From Enhydrobacter aerosaccus (GTDB taxonomy: Bacteria > Pseudomonadota > Alphaproteobacteria > Reyranellales > Reyranellaceae): a stretch of 64,000 nucleotides of DNA. Below, piece after piece: positions 40,161 to 49,072 of the stretch. Where the stretch lies: assembly GCF_900167455.1 (NCBI RefSeq), contig NZ_FUWJ01000006.1:1-64000 (forward strand), written 5' to 3'. Below the pieces are notes generated by a model. The model worked only from the letters and a program-made list of their open reading frames with translations, did not search any database and had not been told where the DNA came from. Every line of letters starts with the position of its first letter. Position 1 is the stretch's first letter. The position numbers were made by a program, and so were the translations under genes.

Positions 40161-40457
40161 ATGACTGTCCCCCCACTTTCAAATGCCGAAAGGGCTGTCC
40201 TGGAGAATCTCTCTGCCTTCGGACCGGAGCGTGGACTCGATCCGCCGATCCGAGGCCGTCTGGCCTTGTACAAGCTGATCGACGAGACGCCTCAGGGCTG
40301 GAAGATCACACCGCTCGGTCGCGAGGTCCTCGCCGCCTCGAAGCCTCAGCCCGAAGGGACGCCCTCCGACGCCGGTGCGGAAGAGATGGCGTCGCGTACA
40401 GGCGATGGCGAGCGCCATTACGGCCGCAAGTCGCGCAACACCTCCTGGCTCGACTGA
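40161..40457 (+). CDS. Small protein of unknown function, winged-helix-like
   Basis: 98 residues, MTVPPLSNAERAVLENLSAFG, with RGRLALYKLIDETPQGWKITPLGREVLAAS, which has the helix-turn-helix-wing look of small DNA-binding modules (WKITPLGREVL resembles the end of a winged helix). The C-terminal third is Ser/Arg-rich. It is divergent from cyoA across 130 bp and could regulate it, but this is inference. It ends 2 bp from the convergent molybdenum-subunit stop. Confidence 0.6.
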   Translation: MTVPPLSNAERAVLENLSAFGPERGLDPPIRGRLALYKLIDETPQGWKITPLGREVLAASKPQPEGTPSDAGAEEMASRTGDGERHYGRKSRNTSWLD

Positions 40458-40459
40458 AT

Positions 40460-42667
40460 TCAGCTACGCAGGGCCGCCTTTATGCGCGCCGGGGTGAGCG
40501 GCATGTCGCGCAGCCGCAGGCCGATCGCGTCCGATACGGCATTGGCCAAAGCTGCGGCGGTCGGTCCCTGTCCGGCTTCGCCCGTGCCGAGGAAAGGCTC
40601 GCCGGGCCGGTCAATCACGTGCACTTCGACCGATTCCGGCACGCCCGGGAAGCGCAGGATGGGATAGGCGCTCCAATCGAAGCTCGTGCGGTGGACCGTG
40701 TCGAGCGTGACCTGCTCCATCGTCGTCCAGCTCAGGGACTGCACAATGGCGCCTTCGACTTGATTGCGGATGCCGTCGGGGCTGATGGCTTCACCGCTAT
40801 CGACCGCAGCCACCGCTCGGCGCACAGCGATCCTGCCGGTTCTCTCATCGACAGTAATCTCGAGGGCGATGGCACAGTAGGCTCCGAGATTCTTGTAGCG
40901 GGCGAAGCCGAACCCGCTGCCGCGACCGTTGCCACCCTTGCGACGGCGGGCCCAGCCGAAACGGTTGGCGGCCATCTCGACAACGGCGCGCGCTCGTTCG
41001 TCCTGTAAATGGACAAGTCGGAAATCGACCGGATCCATTCCTGCAGTACCGGCGACCTCATCCACGAAGCTCTCGATGGCAAAGATATTCATGTGCGCGC
41101 CGAGCGACCGCAGGGCCGACACGCGGACGGGCGCCGACTCCACGAAATGATAGATGCCGGCGGCGTTGCTCAGCGCATAGAGAGGGTTGGCATTGCGATG
41201 ACCACCGCCTTCGGGCATCGGAATCGGCTTCGGTATCTGGGGCGGGAAGGGCGGCTCGACCTCCGCCCCGGCAAGCAGGCCGCCGGCCGTCACGGGCCGG
41301 CCGTTATGGGCGTTGCTCCAGACCTCGTGCCACCAAGCCTTGATCCGGCGATCCGCGCCTAGCGCCGCACGCAGCTCCACCACCATCGCCGAACCGAGCG
41401 GCTCCCATCCATGCTCCTGCTCGCGTGTCCATTGCAGCTTCACCGGGCGGCCTGGAACCGCGCGCGCGGCAAGGGCTGCATCGGCGGCCACGTCGTCGGC
41501 ACCGTTGTGGCCGTAGCATCCCGAGCCCTCGACATGAATGCAGCGCACCTTGTCTGGGGACAAGTGCAGCAAGTCGGCGAGCGCCTTGCGCAGCGGTCCG
41601 ACGCCCTGGCTATGCGTCCAGACCGTCAGGTTGTCGTTGTCCCATCGCGCCACGGCGCAGGACGGGCCGATCGAGCCATGCATCAGGAGAGGGCGGCTGT
41701 AGCGCGCCGTCACCTTGGTGGCGCCGGCCGGTGCGGGCGGACCGGGATACTCGAAGATCGGGACATCGCGCGCCGGCAACTTCTGCAGAGCGTCTCGCAT
41801 ATCGGCCGCCGGCAAGTCGGGACTCGGCCGTTCCCAACCGGCGGCCTGAACATGACGTAGCGCCTTCACGGCATCCCATTCCTTGGCCGCGAGGATCGCG
41901 ACGAAGCGGCCGTCACGGACGACGCGGTCGATGCCGGGCATCTTGGCAATCTGTTCGAAATCCGCCGGTTTCAAGCGCGTGCCATCGCTCGGCCCACGCA
42001 CGACGCGCGCATGCAGCATGCCCGGCAGCCGCATGTCCTGAACGTAGCTGGCGCCGCCACTCACTTTCGCCGGAATATCGACTCGGCCGACATTCTCCCC
42101 GATCAGCCGTCGCCCCTTGCTGCGGCGGGGCGCGTCAGGCTTGGCCACGGCGTGGAGCGAAAGGCTGGCCGCCAGGTCGCCGTAGCCGAGTGTCTGCCCG
42201 TTTGGCCCATAAGCGAGTCCATCCTGCAGTTCGACGTCGTCGATTGCGCAGGCAAAGCGCCAGGCAGCTGTATCGGTCAGCAAGCCACGGACATTGGCGG
42301 CGGCATTCAGGATCGCCATGCCGCTGTCCTGCATGGAATGGCTGCCGGCGGTGACTCCTTCGTCGGGCGTGCGACCGGTATCGGCTGTGACCAGGTCGAT
42401 CGCCGCAGGCGAGACCGAAAGTTCGTCGGCGGCGACCTGAAGCAGTGCAGTCTTAAGGCCCTGACCCAGTTCGGCCTTGCCGGTGAAGACAGTGATGCGA
42501 CCGTCGGCATCGATGCGGATCCACGAGTCGAGAAAGGGATACTTCTGCAGATCGCCGGCAAGAGGCGGCAGCTCCATCGCTTCCTGTGCAAGCGCGCGAC
42601 CCGAGATCGTGAAGGCCATGACGAGGGCGCCGTCGGTCAGGAAGCGGCGTCTGCCCAAGCCGGTCAA
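40460..42667 (-). CDS. Molybdenum hydroxylase large subunit (xanthine oxidase/IorB family), Tat-exported
   Basis: 735 residues from TTG 42667, whose TTGA overlaps the stop of the 2Fe-2S gene and which has GGAG about nine bases upstream; no closer ATG retains the export signal. The N terminus GRRRFLTDGALVMAF is a twin-arginine signal, so the holoenzyme is exported folded. The two aldehyde-oxidase domains show FTGKAELGQGLKTALLQVAADEL, GSIGPSCAVARW, VEGSGCYGHNGADDVAADAAL and the C-terminal GTGEAGQGPTAAALANAV with the catalytic Glu. Relatives include isoquinoline 1-oxidoreductase and aldehyde dehydrogenases; substrate unknown. Confidence 0.88.
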   Translation of the reverse strand: MTGLGRRRFLTDGALVMAFTISGRALAQEAMELPPLAGDLQKYPFLDSWIRIDADGRITVFTGKAELGQGLKTALLQVAADELSVSPAAIDLVTADTGRTPDEGVTAGSHSMQDSGMAILNAAANVRGLLTDTAAWRFACAIDDVELQDGLAYGPNGQTLGYGDLAASLSLHAVAKPDAPRRSKGRRLIGENVGRVDIPAKVSGGASYVQDMRLPGMLHARVVRGPSDGTRLKPADFEQIAKMPGIDRVVRDGRFVAILAAKEWDAVKALRHVQAAGWERPSPDLPAADMRDALQKLPARDVPIFEYPGPPAPAGATKVTARYSRPLLMHGSIGPSCAVARWDNDNLTVWTHSQGVGPLRKALADLLHLSPDKVRCIHVEGSGCYGHNGADDVAADAALAARAVPGRPVKLQWTREQEHGWEPLGSAMVVELRAALGADRRIKAWWHEVWSNAHNGRPVTAGGLLAGAEVEPPFPPQIPKPIPMPEGGGHRNANPLYALSNAAGIYHFVESAPVRVSALRSLGAHMNIFAIESFVDEVAGTAGMDPVDFRLVHLQDERARAVVEMAANRFGWARRRKGGNGRGSGFGFARYKNLGAYCAIALEITVDERTGRIAVRRAVAAVDSGEAISPDGIRNQVEGAIVQSLSWTTMEQVTLDTVHRTSFDWSAYPILRFPGVPESVEVHVIDRPGEPFLGTGEAGQGPTAAALANAVSDAIGLRLRDMPLTPARIKAALRS

Positions 42668-43146
42668 GGCGATGACTCCTGCACGCCGCCGCCCATGGCC
42701 ACTGCGGCTCGTCGAACGGCGCGAAGGATGCGCATATGCGTCCCACAGCGGCAGAGGTTGGGCGCGAGCTGAGATCGTACCTCGGCTTCGGTCGGACGAT
42801 TGTTGCGTTCGAGCAGGGCCTGGGTGCGCATGATCATGCCCGCGATACAGTATCCACACTGGGCCGCCTGCTCGGCCTCAAAAGCCGCTGGCACCGCGCC
42901 CGGCTGCTCCGCCGTCCCAAGACCTTCGATCGTGCGAATCTTGCGCCCGACAAGGCTTGCAATGGGGACCAGACAGGAGAAGGCGGGACGGTCGTCGATC
43001 AGCACCGTGCAGGCGCCGCACTGGCCGAGACCGCAGCCGAACTTGGCGCCGTTGAGAGCAAGATCGTTGCGCAGCGCGTACAGCAACGGCGTTTCCGGAT
43101 CGACATCCAGCGTGTGGGTCGTTCCATTAACGGTCAAGGTGATCAT
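42664..43146 (-). CDS. Molybdenum hydroxylase 2Fe-2S subunit
   Basis: 160 residues with two [2Fe-2S] clusters. The plant-ferredoxin type cluster uses CGLGQCGACTVLIDDRPAFSC (Cys38, 43, 46, 58), and the second uses CGYC and NLCRCGTHMRIL. It overlaps the cytochrome c gene upstream and the Mo subunit downstream by 4 bp each, so all three are made together. No FAD subunit is encoded, in keeping with electron transfer to the neighbouring cytochrome c. Confidence 0.93.
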   Translation of the reverse strand: MITLTVNGTTHTLDVDPETPLLYALRNDLALNGAKFGCGLGQCGACTVLIDDRPAFSCLVPIASLVGRKIRTIEGLGTAEQPGAVPAAFEAEQAAQCGYCIAGMIMRTQALLERNNRPTEAEVRSQLAPNLCRCGTHMRILRAVRRAAVAMGGGVQESSP

Positions 43147-44408
43147 CGGATCGATCCCTTGCGAACGTCGGCTACGGCTTTCGGGATATCCTGCCAGGGT
43201 GGCAAGTCCGTATAGCGCGCTCGCAGATAGGCAGCGATCTCCGTCAACTGGGCGTCGGTGAAGTCGTTGCCGAAAGCCGGCATGGTCGGTCCGGCAATGC
43301 CCGGCGCCGGGTGCAAGCCCTCGACGATCACGTGCAGGGTATTGTGCGGTGTCTCCTCGTGAAGCGGCGTTCCCCAGGAAAGCGGCGGCCGGCCTTGCAG
43401 CATCATGCCGGCGCCGGCTTCGTGGCAATTCGCGCAGGCGCCTGCAAACAGGACAGCGCCTTCCGGATGGGCCTGGCCCGCCGGCCCGGAGCGATCCGGG
43501 AGGGAGGCCGCTTCTTTCGCGGCCGGTGCAGCCGACATCTGCTGGGCAAAATAGGCGGCGAGAGCCCGCACATCCTCCTCGGGTGCTTCCGCAAGCTCGC
43601 GGGTAACCTCCGACATCGGTCCGGCGGCGGCGGCATGGTTGGCACTGAAACCCGAGCGCAAGTAGACGAACAGATCTTCCGGTGTCCAAGGCCGGGCAGC
43701 GGGAGAATGGACATTGAGCGGCGGTGCGTACCAGCCTTGTGTCCAGGCACCGCCGTAGCGGCGATCGACAATCTCGGCGCCGAGCTTGTTGCGCGGCGTG
43801 TGACAGCTTCCGCAGTGAGACAAGCCTTCGGCGAGATACTGGCCACGATCGGCAGAGCCCATCGGACCTTGCTGGAGATAGAGCAGGTTCCACGCAGCCA
43901 CCGCCGCCCGATACTGCAACGGCCAGATCAGCTCATTCTCCGGAGCCTGTGCGACGACCGGGGGACGCGTCATCAGAAAAGCATAAAGGGCGTCGAGGTC
44001 GCTGTCGGTCAAGTGCGTGAAATGATCGTAGGGAAAGGCTGGATAGAGATGATGCCCGTCGCGCGAGAGTCCCTCCCGCATCGAGCGGAAGAACGCCTCA
44101 CGCGACCAGCGTCCGATGCCCGTCTTCGGGTCTGGCGTGATGTTGGTGGCGAAGATGGTGCCGAATGGCGTCTTCAGGGCCTTCCCGCCTGCAAGCGGCT
44201 GTCCGCCGTCGGCCGTATGGCAGGTGCTGCAATTCCCCAGATGGGCCAAACCCTCGCCGCGCCCAACCAGGGCCTTGTCGAAGCTGCCCGGTGCCGGGGG
44301 CGGAACTTCGGCGATCGCGCCCGGCCAAGCTTTTCCCGTCGCAACGGCGGCGACCACCGCCAGGACGAGGCCCACCGCAGCCAGGAGCCACCTGATTCGA
44401 ATCAACAT
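43143..44408 (-). CDS. Tri-haem cytochrome c, electron acceptor of the molybdenum hydroxylase
   Basis: 421 residues. The ATG at 44408 (MLIRIRWLLAAVGLVLAVVAAVA) follows CGGAG by five bases; a TTG seven codons earlier is less likely. An N-terminal signal/anchor helix is followed by three c-type haem sites: CSTCH (about residue 60), CGSCH (about 200) and CANCH (about 325). The fold matches cytochrome subunits of membrane alcohol/aldehyde dehydrogenases. First gene of the operon; overlaps the 2Fe-2S gene by 4 bp. It should pass electrons from the Mo enzyme to the respiratory chain. Confidence 0.9.
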   Translation of the reverse strand: MLIRIRWLLAAVGLVLAVVAAVATGKAWPGAIAEVPPPAPGSFDKALVGRGEGLAHLGNCSTCHTADGGQPLAGGKALKTPFGTIFATNITPDPKTGIGRWSREAFFRSMREGLSRDGHHLYPAFPYDHFTHLTDSDLDALYAFLMTRPPVVAQAPENELIWPLQYRAAVAAWNLLYLQQGPMGSADRGQYLAEGLSHCGSCHTPRNKLGAEIVDRRYGGAWTQGWYAPPLNVHSPAARPWTPEDLFVYLRSGFSANHAAAAGPMSEVTRELAEAPEEDVRALAAYFAQQMSAAPAAKEAASLPDRSGPAGQAHPEGAVLFAGACANCHEAGAGMMLQGRPPLSWGTPLHEETPHNTLHVIVEGLHPAPGIAGPTMPAFGNDFTDAQLTEIAAYLRARYTDLPPWQDIPKAVADVRKGSIR

Positions 44409-44430
44409 CCGGCTCCGTAGGCCATCCAAA

Positions 44431-44453
44431 TCGAGGCGCTAGTAACGCCTCGA
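44431..44453 (-). terminator. Hairpin between the BON gene and the cytochrome gene
   Basis: TCGAGGCG (44431-44438) and CGCCTCGA (44446-44453) form a perfect 8-bp stem with a 7-nt loop. On the minus strand it lies 21 bp after the BON-gene stop and is followed by TTTGG, so it may end that transcript. It also sits close to the cytochrome c start and could be a leader element. Confidence 0.4.
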
Positions 44454-44473
44454 ATCCTTCGTCGTTTCAAGCC

Positions 44474-44791
44474 TCAGCTTTTGTCCAATTGATGGCGGCT
44501 TTCGTGCGCTGAATCGGCAGAAGTTCCGGTCACCGGCGAACGGCCTCGACCATCGAGACTGTCGCTCGGCACCGTGGCAAGAACGCCCACCTGACAATCC
44601 ACCGGCCGGGTACCGAAGCGGCCTTCGGCCAGGACGCTTTGTAAGCGGCGCAGAGCATCCTCGGAGCCGACGGTGCCTTTCACGATGACGGCGCCATCGA
44701 CGACCTCGACCGCGAGGTTGCGGGCGTCGATGTTCATCTTGGTGAATGTATCGGTGATCGTGTCGCGCAGCCGTTCGTCCCGTTCATTCAT
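44474..44791 (-). CDS. BON-domain protein
   Basis: 105 residues, no signal peptide. Residues about 5-75 form a BON domain: RLRDTITDTFTKMNIDARNLAVEVVDGAVIVKGTV then ALRRLQSVLAEGRFG. BON domains bind membranes or other ligands and occur in osmotically induced proteins such as OsmY. The C terminus is Ser/Asp-rich and likely unstructured. Divergent from the methyltransferase-esterase gene. Confidence 0.8.
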   Translation of the reverse strand: MNERDERLRDTITDTFTKMNIDARNLAVEVVDGAVIVKGTVGSEDALRRLQSVLAEGRFGTRPVDCQVGVLATVPSDSLDGRGRSPVTGTSADSAHESRHQLDKS

Positions 44792-44888
44792 GATGAGTCT
44801 CCCGGGCGCATTGATCGCGGGTCAGGGATTGAACGCCGGACCCAGACCATTGTTGCAACCGCTGCGACGACGGCGTCGTTCCCCTCGC

Positions 44889-46892
44889 ATGCCCCGCGCC
44901 AATACCGCCCGCGCCAAGACGGACCGCATGGTGCAGCGCCAGATCGCCCGGCGTGGCATCGGCGACGGGCGGGTGCTGGCGGCCATGCGTAAGGTAGAGC
45001 GGGCCGATTTCCTGCCGGATGCGATGCGTGAGTTCGCCTATGAGGATACCGCATTGCCGATCGAGGAGGGGCAAACCGTCTCCCAACCCTACATCGTCGC
45101 CCGCATGGCGGAGGCTGCGGAGCTCGGCACCGGCGATCGGGTCCTGGAGGTCGGGGCAGGGTCGGGCTATGCCGCGGCTGTCCTGGCGGAGTTGGCGGCG
45201 CAGGTCTATGCGATCGAGCGTCATCCCGCCCTGGCTGAACTGGCTCGGAGCCGGTTGTCGGCGCTGGGCTACGCCAATGTAGAGGTCCGGGTAGGGGACG
45301 GCACGCTGGGATGGCCGGAGGCCGCGCCGTTCAACGCCATCGTCGCTTCCGCCGGCGGACCGCGTGTGCCTGAGCCACTGCGGCGGCAGTTGGCGGTTGG
45401 GGGCCGGCTGGTGATGCCGGTCGGCGCCAGCCCGAACCGGCAGCGTCTCATGCGCGTGACACGGACCGGCAGCGACACCTACGAGGAGGAAGCGCTCGAA
45501 GACGTGCGGTTTGTGCCCCTGATCGGCGCGGAAGGGTGGAGTTCCGATATCGTCGAAGGGGCTTCGTCAAACATCGAACCAGCATCGGCTGACGGCGGCT
45601 CGCTGCCGAATCTCATTCGCCAATCGGCGTTGGTTCTGGCCGATCCTCGTGATGCGAACTTCGCCGAACCGTTCGATCGGTTCGGCGATCGACGTGTCGT
45701 ACTGTTGGGAGAGGCCAGCCATGGGACGTCGGAGTTTTATCGCGCCCGCGCGGCAATCACCGAGCGCCTGATCGAAAAGCATGGCTTCGATATCGTTGCC
45801 GTGGAGGCGGATTGGCCGGACGCTGCAGTGATCGACCGCTATGTCCGTCATCGGACGTCGGCGGATGGGCCGAAGCAAGTGTTTCGTCGCTTTCCTGTCT
45901 GGATGTGGCGCAACGCCGAGGTCGATGCCTTCGTCGCGCGGCTGCGCGAGCACAATCGTCCGCTGCGTGGGGAAAAGCAGGCGGGCTTCTACGGGCTCGA
46001 TATCTATAGCCTGTCCGATTCCATCGATGCTGTGCTGGGTTATCTCGACCGGGTCGATTCGGGTGCGGCGCAGGTCGCCCGCGAGCGTTATGGCTGCCTC
46101 ACGCCCTGGCAGCAGGACCCGTCGGTCTACGGCCGGGCTGTGCTCAACCGCGGCTATCGGGATTGCGAACCGGCGGTGGTGTCGGCCCTGACCGATCTCC
46201 TGTCCAATCGGCTGAGTTATGCCGCGAAGGGCGACGATCGGTTCTTCGATGCGGTCCAGAACGCCCAGCTTGTCGCTTCGGCGGAACGCTATTACCGCAT
46301 CATATACTACGGCGGCGCCGAAAGCTGGAATCTGCGCGACCGGCACATGTTCGACACGCTGGCCCGGCTCCTCGATCATCGCGGACCAGGGTCGAAGGCC
46401 GTCGTCTGGGCGCACAACTCCCATATCGGCGATGCGCGTTTCACCGACATGGGGCGCGTGCGCGATGAACTCAATCTCGGCCAGCTTTGCCGCGAACGCT
46501 TTGGCGACCAGATGGTGTCGATCGGCTTCGGCACCCACACCGGTACCGTCGCGGCGGCTCACGGCTGGGGCGAGCCGATGGAGATCATGGAAGTGCGGCC
46601 CTCCCTCGCCGACAGCATCGAACGACACTTCCACGACAGCGGCTTGGGGCGCGGCGTTCTGGTTCTCGCCGACACCAAAGGCATCTTGCGGGAGCGTCTG
46701 GCGGCCGAGCACCTGGAGCGGTTCATCGGTGTCATCTATTGGCCTGAGACCGAACGCCAGAGCCACTATGCCGGCGTCGAATTGCCGGGGCAGTTCGATG
46801 CCTATGTCTGGTTCGATCGCACGTCGGCCGTCGAACCGCTGCCCGCGTCGCCGCGGCCTGGAACGCCGGAGACCTGGCCGTTCGGCCTGTGA
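44889..46892 (+). CDS. Fusion of isoaspartyl O-methyltransferase and erythromycin-esterase-like enzyme
   Basis: 667 residues from ATG 44889 (MPRANTARAKTDRMVQRQ); starts further upstream would run into the divergent BON gene. No strong ribosome site is seen, and ATG 44928 is an alternative. Residues about 1-215 are a protein-L-isoaspartate O-methyltransferase: DFLPDAMREFAYEDTALPI, GQTVSQPYIVARM and the SAM motif VLEVGAGSGYAAA (85-97). Residues about 240-660 are an erythromycin-esterase-like domain: LGEASHGTSEFY (catalytic-site His278), VAVEADWPDA and WAHNSHIGDAR. The first repairs damaged Asp/Asn in proteins; the second family hydrolyses esters or acts in unknown stress roles. One uninterrupted frame, so a true fusion. 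Confidence 0.88.
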   Translation: MPRANTARAKTDRMVQRQIARRGIGDGRVLAAMRKVERADFLPDAMREFAYEDTALPIEEGQTVSQPYIVARMAEAAELGTGDRVLEVGAGSGYAAAVLAELAAQVYAIERHPALAELARSRLSALGYANVEVRVGDGTLGWPEAAPFNAIVASAGGPRVPEPLRRQLAVGGRLVMPVGASPNRQRLMRVTRTGSDTYEEEALEDVRFVPLIGAEGWSSDIVEGASSNIEPASADGGSLPNLIRQSALVLADPRDANFAEPFDRFGDRRVVLLGEASHGTSEFYRARAAITERLIEKHGFDIVAVEADWPDAAVIDRYVRHRTSADGPKQVFRRFPVWMWRNAEVDAFVARLREHNRPLRGEKQAGFYGLDIYSLSDSIDAVLGYLDRVDSGAAQVARERYGCLTPWQQDPSVYGRAVLNRGYRDCEPAVVSALTDLLSNRLSYAAKGDDRFFDAVQNAQLVASAERYYRIIYYGGAESWNLRDRHMFDTLARLLDHRGPGSKAVVWAHNSHIGDARFTDMGRVRDELNLGQLCRERFGDQMVSIGFGTHTGTVAAAHGWGEPMEIMEVRPSLADSIERHFHDSGLGRGVLVLADTKGILRERLAAEHLERFIGVIYWPETERQSHYAGVELPGQFDAYVWFDRTSAVEPLPASPRPGTPETWPFGL

Positions 46893-46942
46893 GGTGGATT
46901 GCCTCTCCTGCAACTTGTGACGCAATGCCGCGTTGATGCCCA

Positions 46943-48031
46943 ATGACCAAAACCTTGGAGAGGCCCGTCGGCCAGCCTGCAGTCCTGGGGCATGGAGGGC
47001 GGGTGCTTCCGGCTGTCACCGTCGACACCTACAACGAGGTGTTGCGTGACGAGGAAGGCTTCGTCGGCGATCGCGCAAGCGGCCGCGCATTTCGCGCCAT
47101 CCTCGACGACTGGCGGGAACGGCTTCGCAGCCACGGCGATGATCCGTTCGGCGATACGCCCACCAGCGAGATCTCGAAATCGAAACTCGATACCTATCTT
47201 GCCGGCGCCGACCCCGTGGCGGCCGGCCTGGTGCACACCGCCGTCGAGGAGTTCGGCAACGAGCTCGCCACCGTGGTGCGGCGCTTCCTCAGGCTTCGCG
47301 ACTGGGCAGGCACGGAGCGGATCGTGGTCGGCGGCGGCCTCAGCGCCAGCCACATCGGCCAGCTCGCGATGGGCCGAGCGGCCGTGCTGCTGGCAGGCGA
47401 CGGCATCAGCATCGATCTCAGGACCATCGACAATCATCCGGACAAGGCGGGATTGATCGGCGCGGTCCAACTGGCGCCGACCTGGATGCTCGAAGGTCAC
47501 GATGCGATCGTGGCGGCGGATATCGGCGGTACGAACCTGCGGGTCGGCATCGTGGAGCTGAAGATCAAGAAGGGCGACATGTCGAAGGTCGGCGTGTGGA
47601 AGTATCTCCACTGGCGCCACCGCGACGACAAGCCGTCGCGCGACGCGGCCGTCGATCGCATGGCCGACATGGCGAAGGAGCTCGCCCAAGCCGCCGCGGA
47701 CCACAAGCTCAAGGTCGCGCCCTTCTTCGGCATCGGATGCCCGGGGCTGATCGACGAGCATGGCACGATTCGCCAGGGAAGCCAGAACCTGCCCGGTAAC
47801 TGGGAGAGCGAGGAATTCAATCTCGCGAAGGAGCTGGCCCAGCGCCTGCCGCGCATCAATGGGCACGAACCGTTGTTCGTCATTCACAACGACGCCGTCG
47901 TGCAGGGGCTGAGCGAGGTGCCGAACATGCAGGATGTCACCCGCTGGGGCGTCTTCACCATCGGCACGGGCCTCGGCAATGCGCGCTTCACCAACCGGCC
48001 TCAGGATGAAAAGAAGCATCCCGAAAAGTGA
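46943..48031 (+). CDS. ROK-family protein with apparently permuted segments
   Basis: 362 residues. The nucleotide-binding core is at the C-terminal half: phosphate-1 ADIGGTNLRVG (about 192-202), GIGCPGLIDEHGTIRQGSQNLPGNW (about 263-287), HND (315-317) and WGVFTIGTGLGNARF (335-349), where the protein nearly ends. In ordinary ROK kinases the next part would be a C-terminal subdomain with a GGG motif and AGLIGA; here that part (ERIVVGGGLSASHIG, DKAGLIGAVQLAP) lies in the N-terminal half (about 125-180). The CGCxxGC zinc motif is absent. Sugar kinase activity is possible but unproven. Gap of 50 bp after the fusion gene. Confidence 0.75.
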   Translation: MTKTLERPVGQPAVLGHGGRVLPAVTVDTYNEVLRDEEGFVGDRASGRAFRAILDDWRERLRSHGDDPFGDTPTSEISKSKLDTYLAGADPVAAGLVHTAVEEFGNELATVVRRFLRLRDWAGTERIVVGGGLSASHIGQLAMGRAAVLLAGDGISIDLRTIDNHPDKAGLIGAVQLAPTWMLEGHDAIVAADIGGTNLRVGIVELKIKKGDMSKVGVWKYLHWRHRDDKPSRDAAVDRMADMAKELAQAAADHKLKVAPFFGIGCPGLIDEHGTIRQGSQNLPGNWESEEFNLAKELAQRLPRINGHEPLFVIHNDAVVQGLSEVPNMQDVTRWGVFTIGTGLGNARFTNRPQDEKKHPEK

Positions 48032-49070
48032 GTCGGCGCCGGTCGCCGTGATGGAAGCGCAACTGGTCGATGCGCTGCCCGAGGGAACGGGCTGGCAATT
48101 CGAACCGAAATGGGACGGTTTCCGCTGCCTCGCCGTGCGGGACGGTGAAGCGGTCGAGCTGATTGGAAAGTCGGGCAAGAGCCTGGCGCGCTACTTCCCC
48201 GAGGTGGTGGCGGGACTGGGACAGCATCCGGCCCGTCGCTTCGTTCTCGATGGCGAACTTGCCGTTCCGATGGGAAGCGCCCTTTCCTTCGACGCCTTGC
48301 AGATGCGCCTGCATCCCGCGCAAAGCCGCATCCTTCGACTGTCGAAGGAGACTCCGGCGATCCTGATCGTCTTCGACATGCTGAAGACAGCGGACGGCAC
48401 CGATCTGGTGTCGGCTCCGCTGCGGAAACGCCGGTTGGCACTCGAAGCTTTCTTCAAGACCTATGGCTCGGATCAACTCCTCCACCTGTCGCCGGTGACC
48501 ACTCGCCTGACCGAGGCGAAGAAATGGCTGGCACGGGCCGGCGGCGGGGCGCTCGATGGTGTCGTGGCCAAGCGTCAGGACGAGCGCTATCGGGCCGGCG
48601 AGCGCGTCATGCTCAAGATCAAACGCTTGCGCACCGCCGACTGCGTCGTCGGTGGCTTCCGCTACGCCAGCACCCGGGCCGACGGCGGCGCTCGCGTGGT
48701 CGGATCCTTGTTGCTGGGCCTGTTCGACGCGGGCGGCAAGCTCGATCATGTCGGCTTCACCTCGGCAGTCGCCGCCAATGAACGGCCTGGCCTCACGCGC
48801 AAGCTCGAGGCTCTGCGCGGCGGTCCTGGATTCACCGGGCGGGCGCCCGGCGGGCCGAGCCGCTGGTCGACGGAGCGCTCGTCCGAATGGGAGCCGGTCA
48901 AGCCGCGCCTCGTGGCCGAGGTCCAGTATGACCACGTCACCGGCGACCGCTTTCGTCATGGCACCCGCTTCGTGCGCTGGCGCCCGGACAAGGAACCGCA
49001 TCAGTGCACGATGGCGCAGCTGCGGCTGGAAGTGCGGCCGTCGAAGCTCCTCAAGGCGATCGCGAGCTGA
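48006..49070 (+). CDS. ATP-dependent DNA ligase, LigC-like
   Basis: 354 residues from ATG 48006 (MKRSIPKSESAPVAVMEAQ), overlapping the end of the ROK gene by 26 bp; ATG 48051 is an alternative start. The adenylation domain has nucleotide-binding Lys35 in FEPKWDGFR (motif I), FVLDGELAV (III), ALDGVVAKR (IV) and VMLKIKR (V), followed by an OB-fold domain to the C terminus (PRLVAEVQYDHVTGDRFRHGTRFVRWRPDK split over motif VI). Size and layout fit the stand-alone LigC/LigD-ligase type used in end joining or base-excision repair of alphaproteobacteria. No ku or polymerase domain is adjacent. Confidence 0.87.
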   Translation: MKRSIPKSESAPVAVMEAQLVDALPEGTGWQFEPKWDGFRCLAVRDGEAVELIGKSGKSLARYFPEVVAGLGQHPARRFVLDGELAVPMGSALSFDALQMRLHPAQSRILRLSKETPAILIVFDMLKTADGTDLVSAPLRKRRLALEAFFKTYGSDQLLHLSPVTTRLTEAKKWLARAGGGALDGVVAKRQDERYRAGERVMLKIKRLRTADCVVGGFRYASTRADGGARVVGSLLLGLFDAGGKLDHVGFTSAVAANERPGLTRKLEALRGGPGFTGRAPGGPSRWSTERSSEWEPVKPRLVAEVQYDHVTGDRFRHGTRFVRWRPDKEPHQCTMAQLRLEVRPSKLLKAIAS

Positions 49071-49072
49071 TC

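Noticed and set aside
45601..46892. Macrolide-resistance gene reading of the erythromycin-esterase domain
   Set aside because: Ere-like domains are widespread without resistance; the fusion to a protein-repair enzyme and chromosomal setting do not support an antibiotic role.
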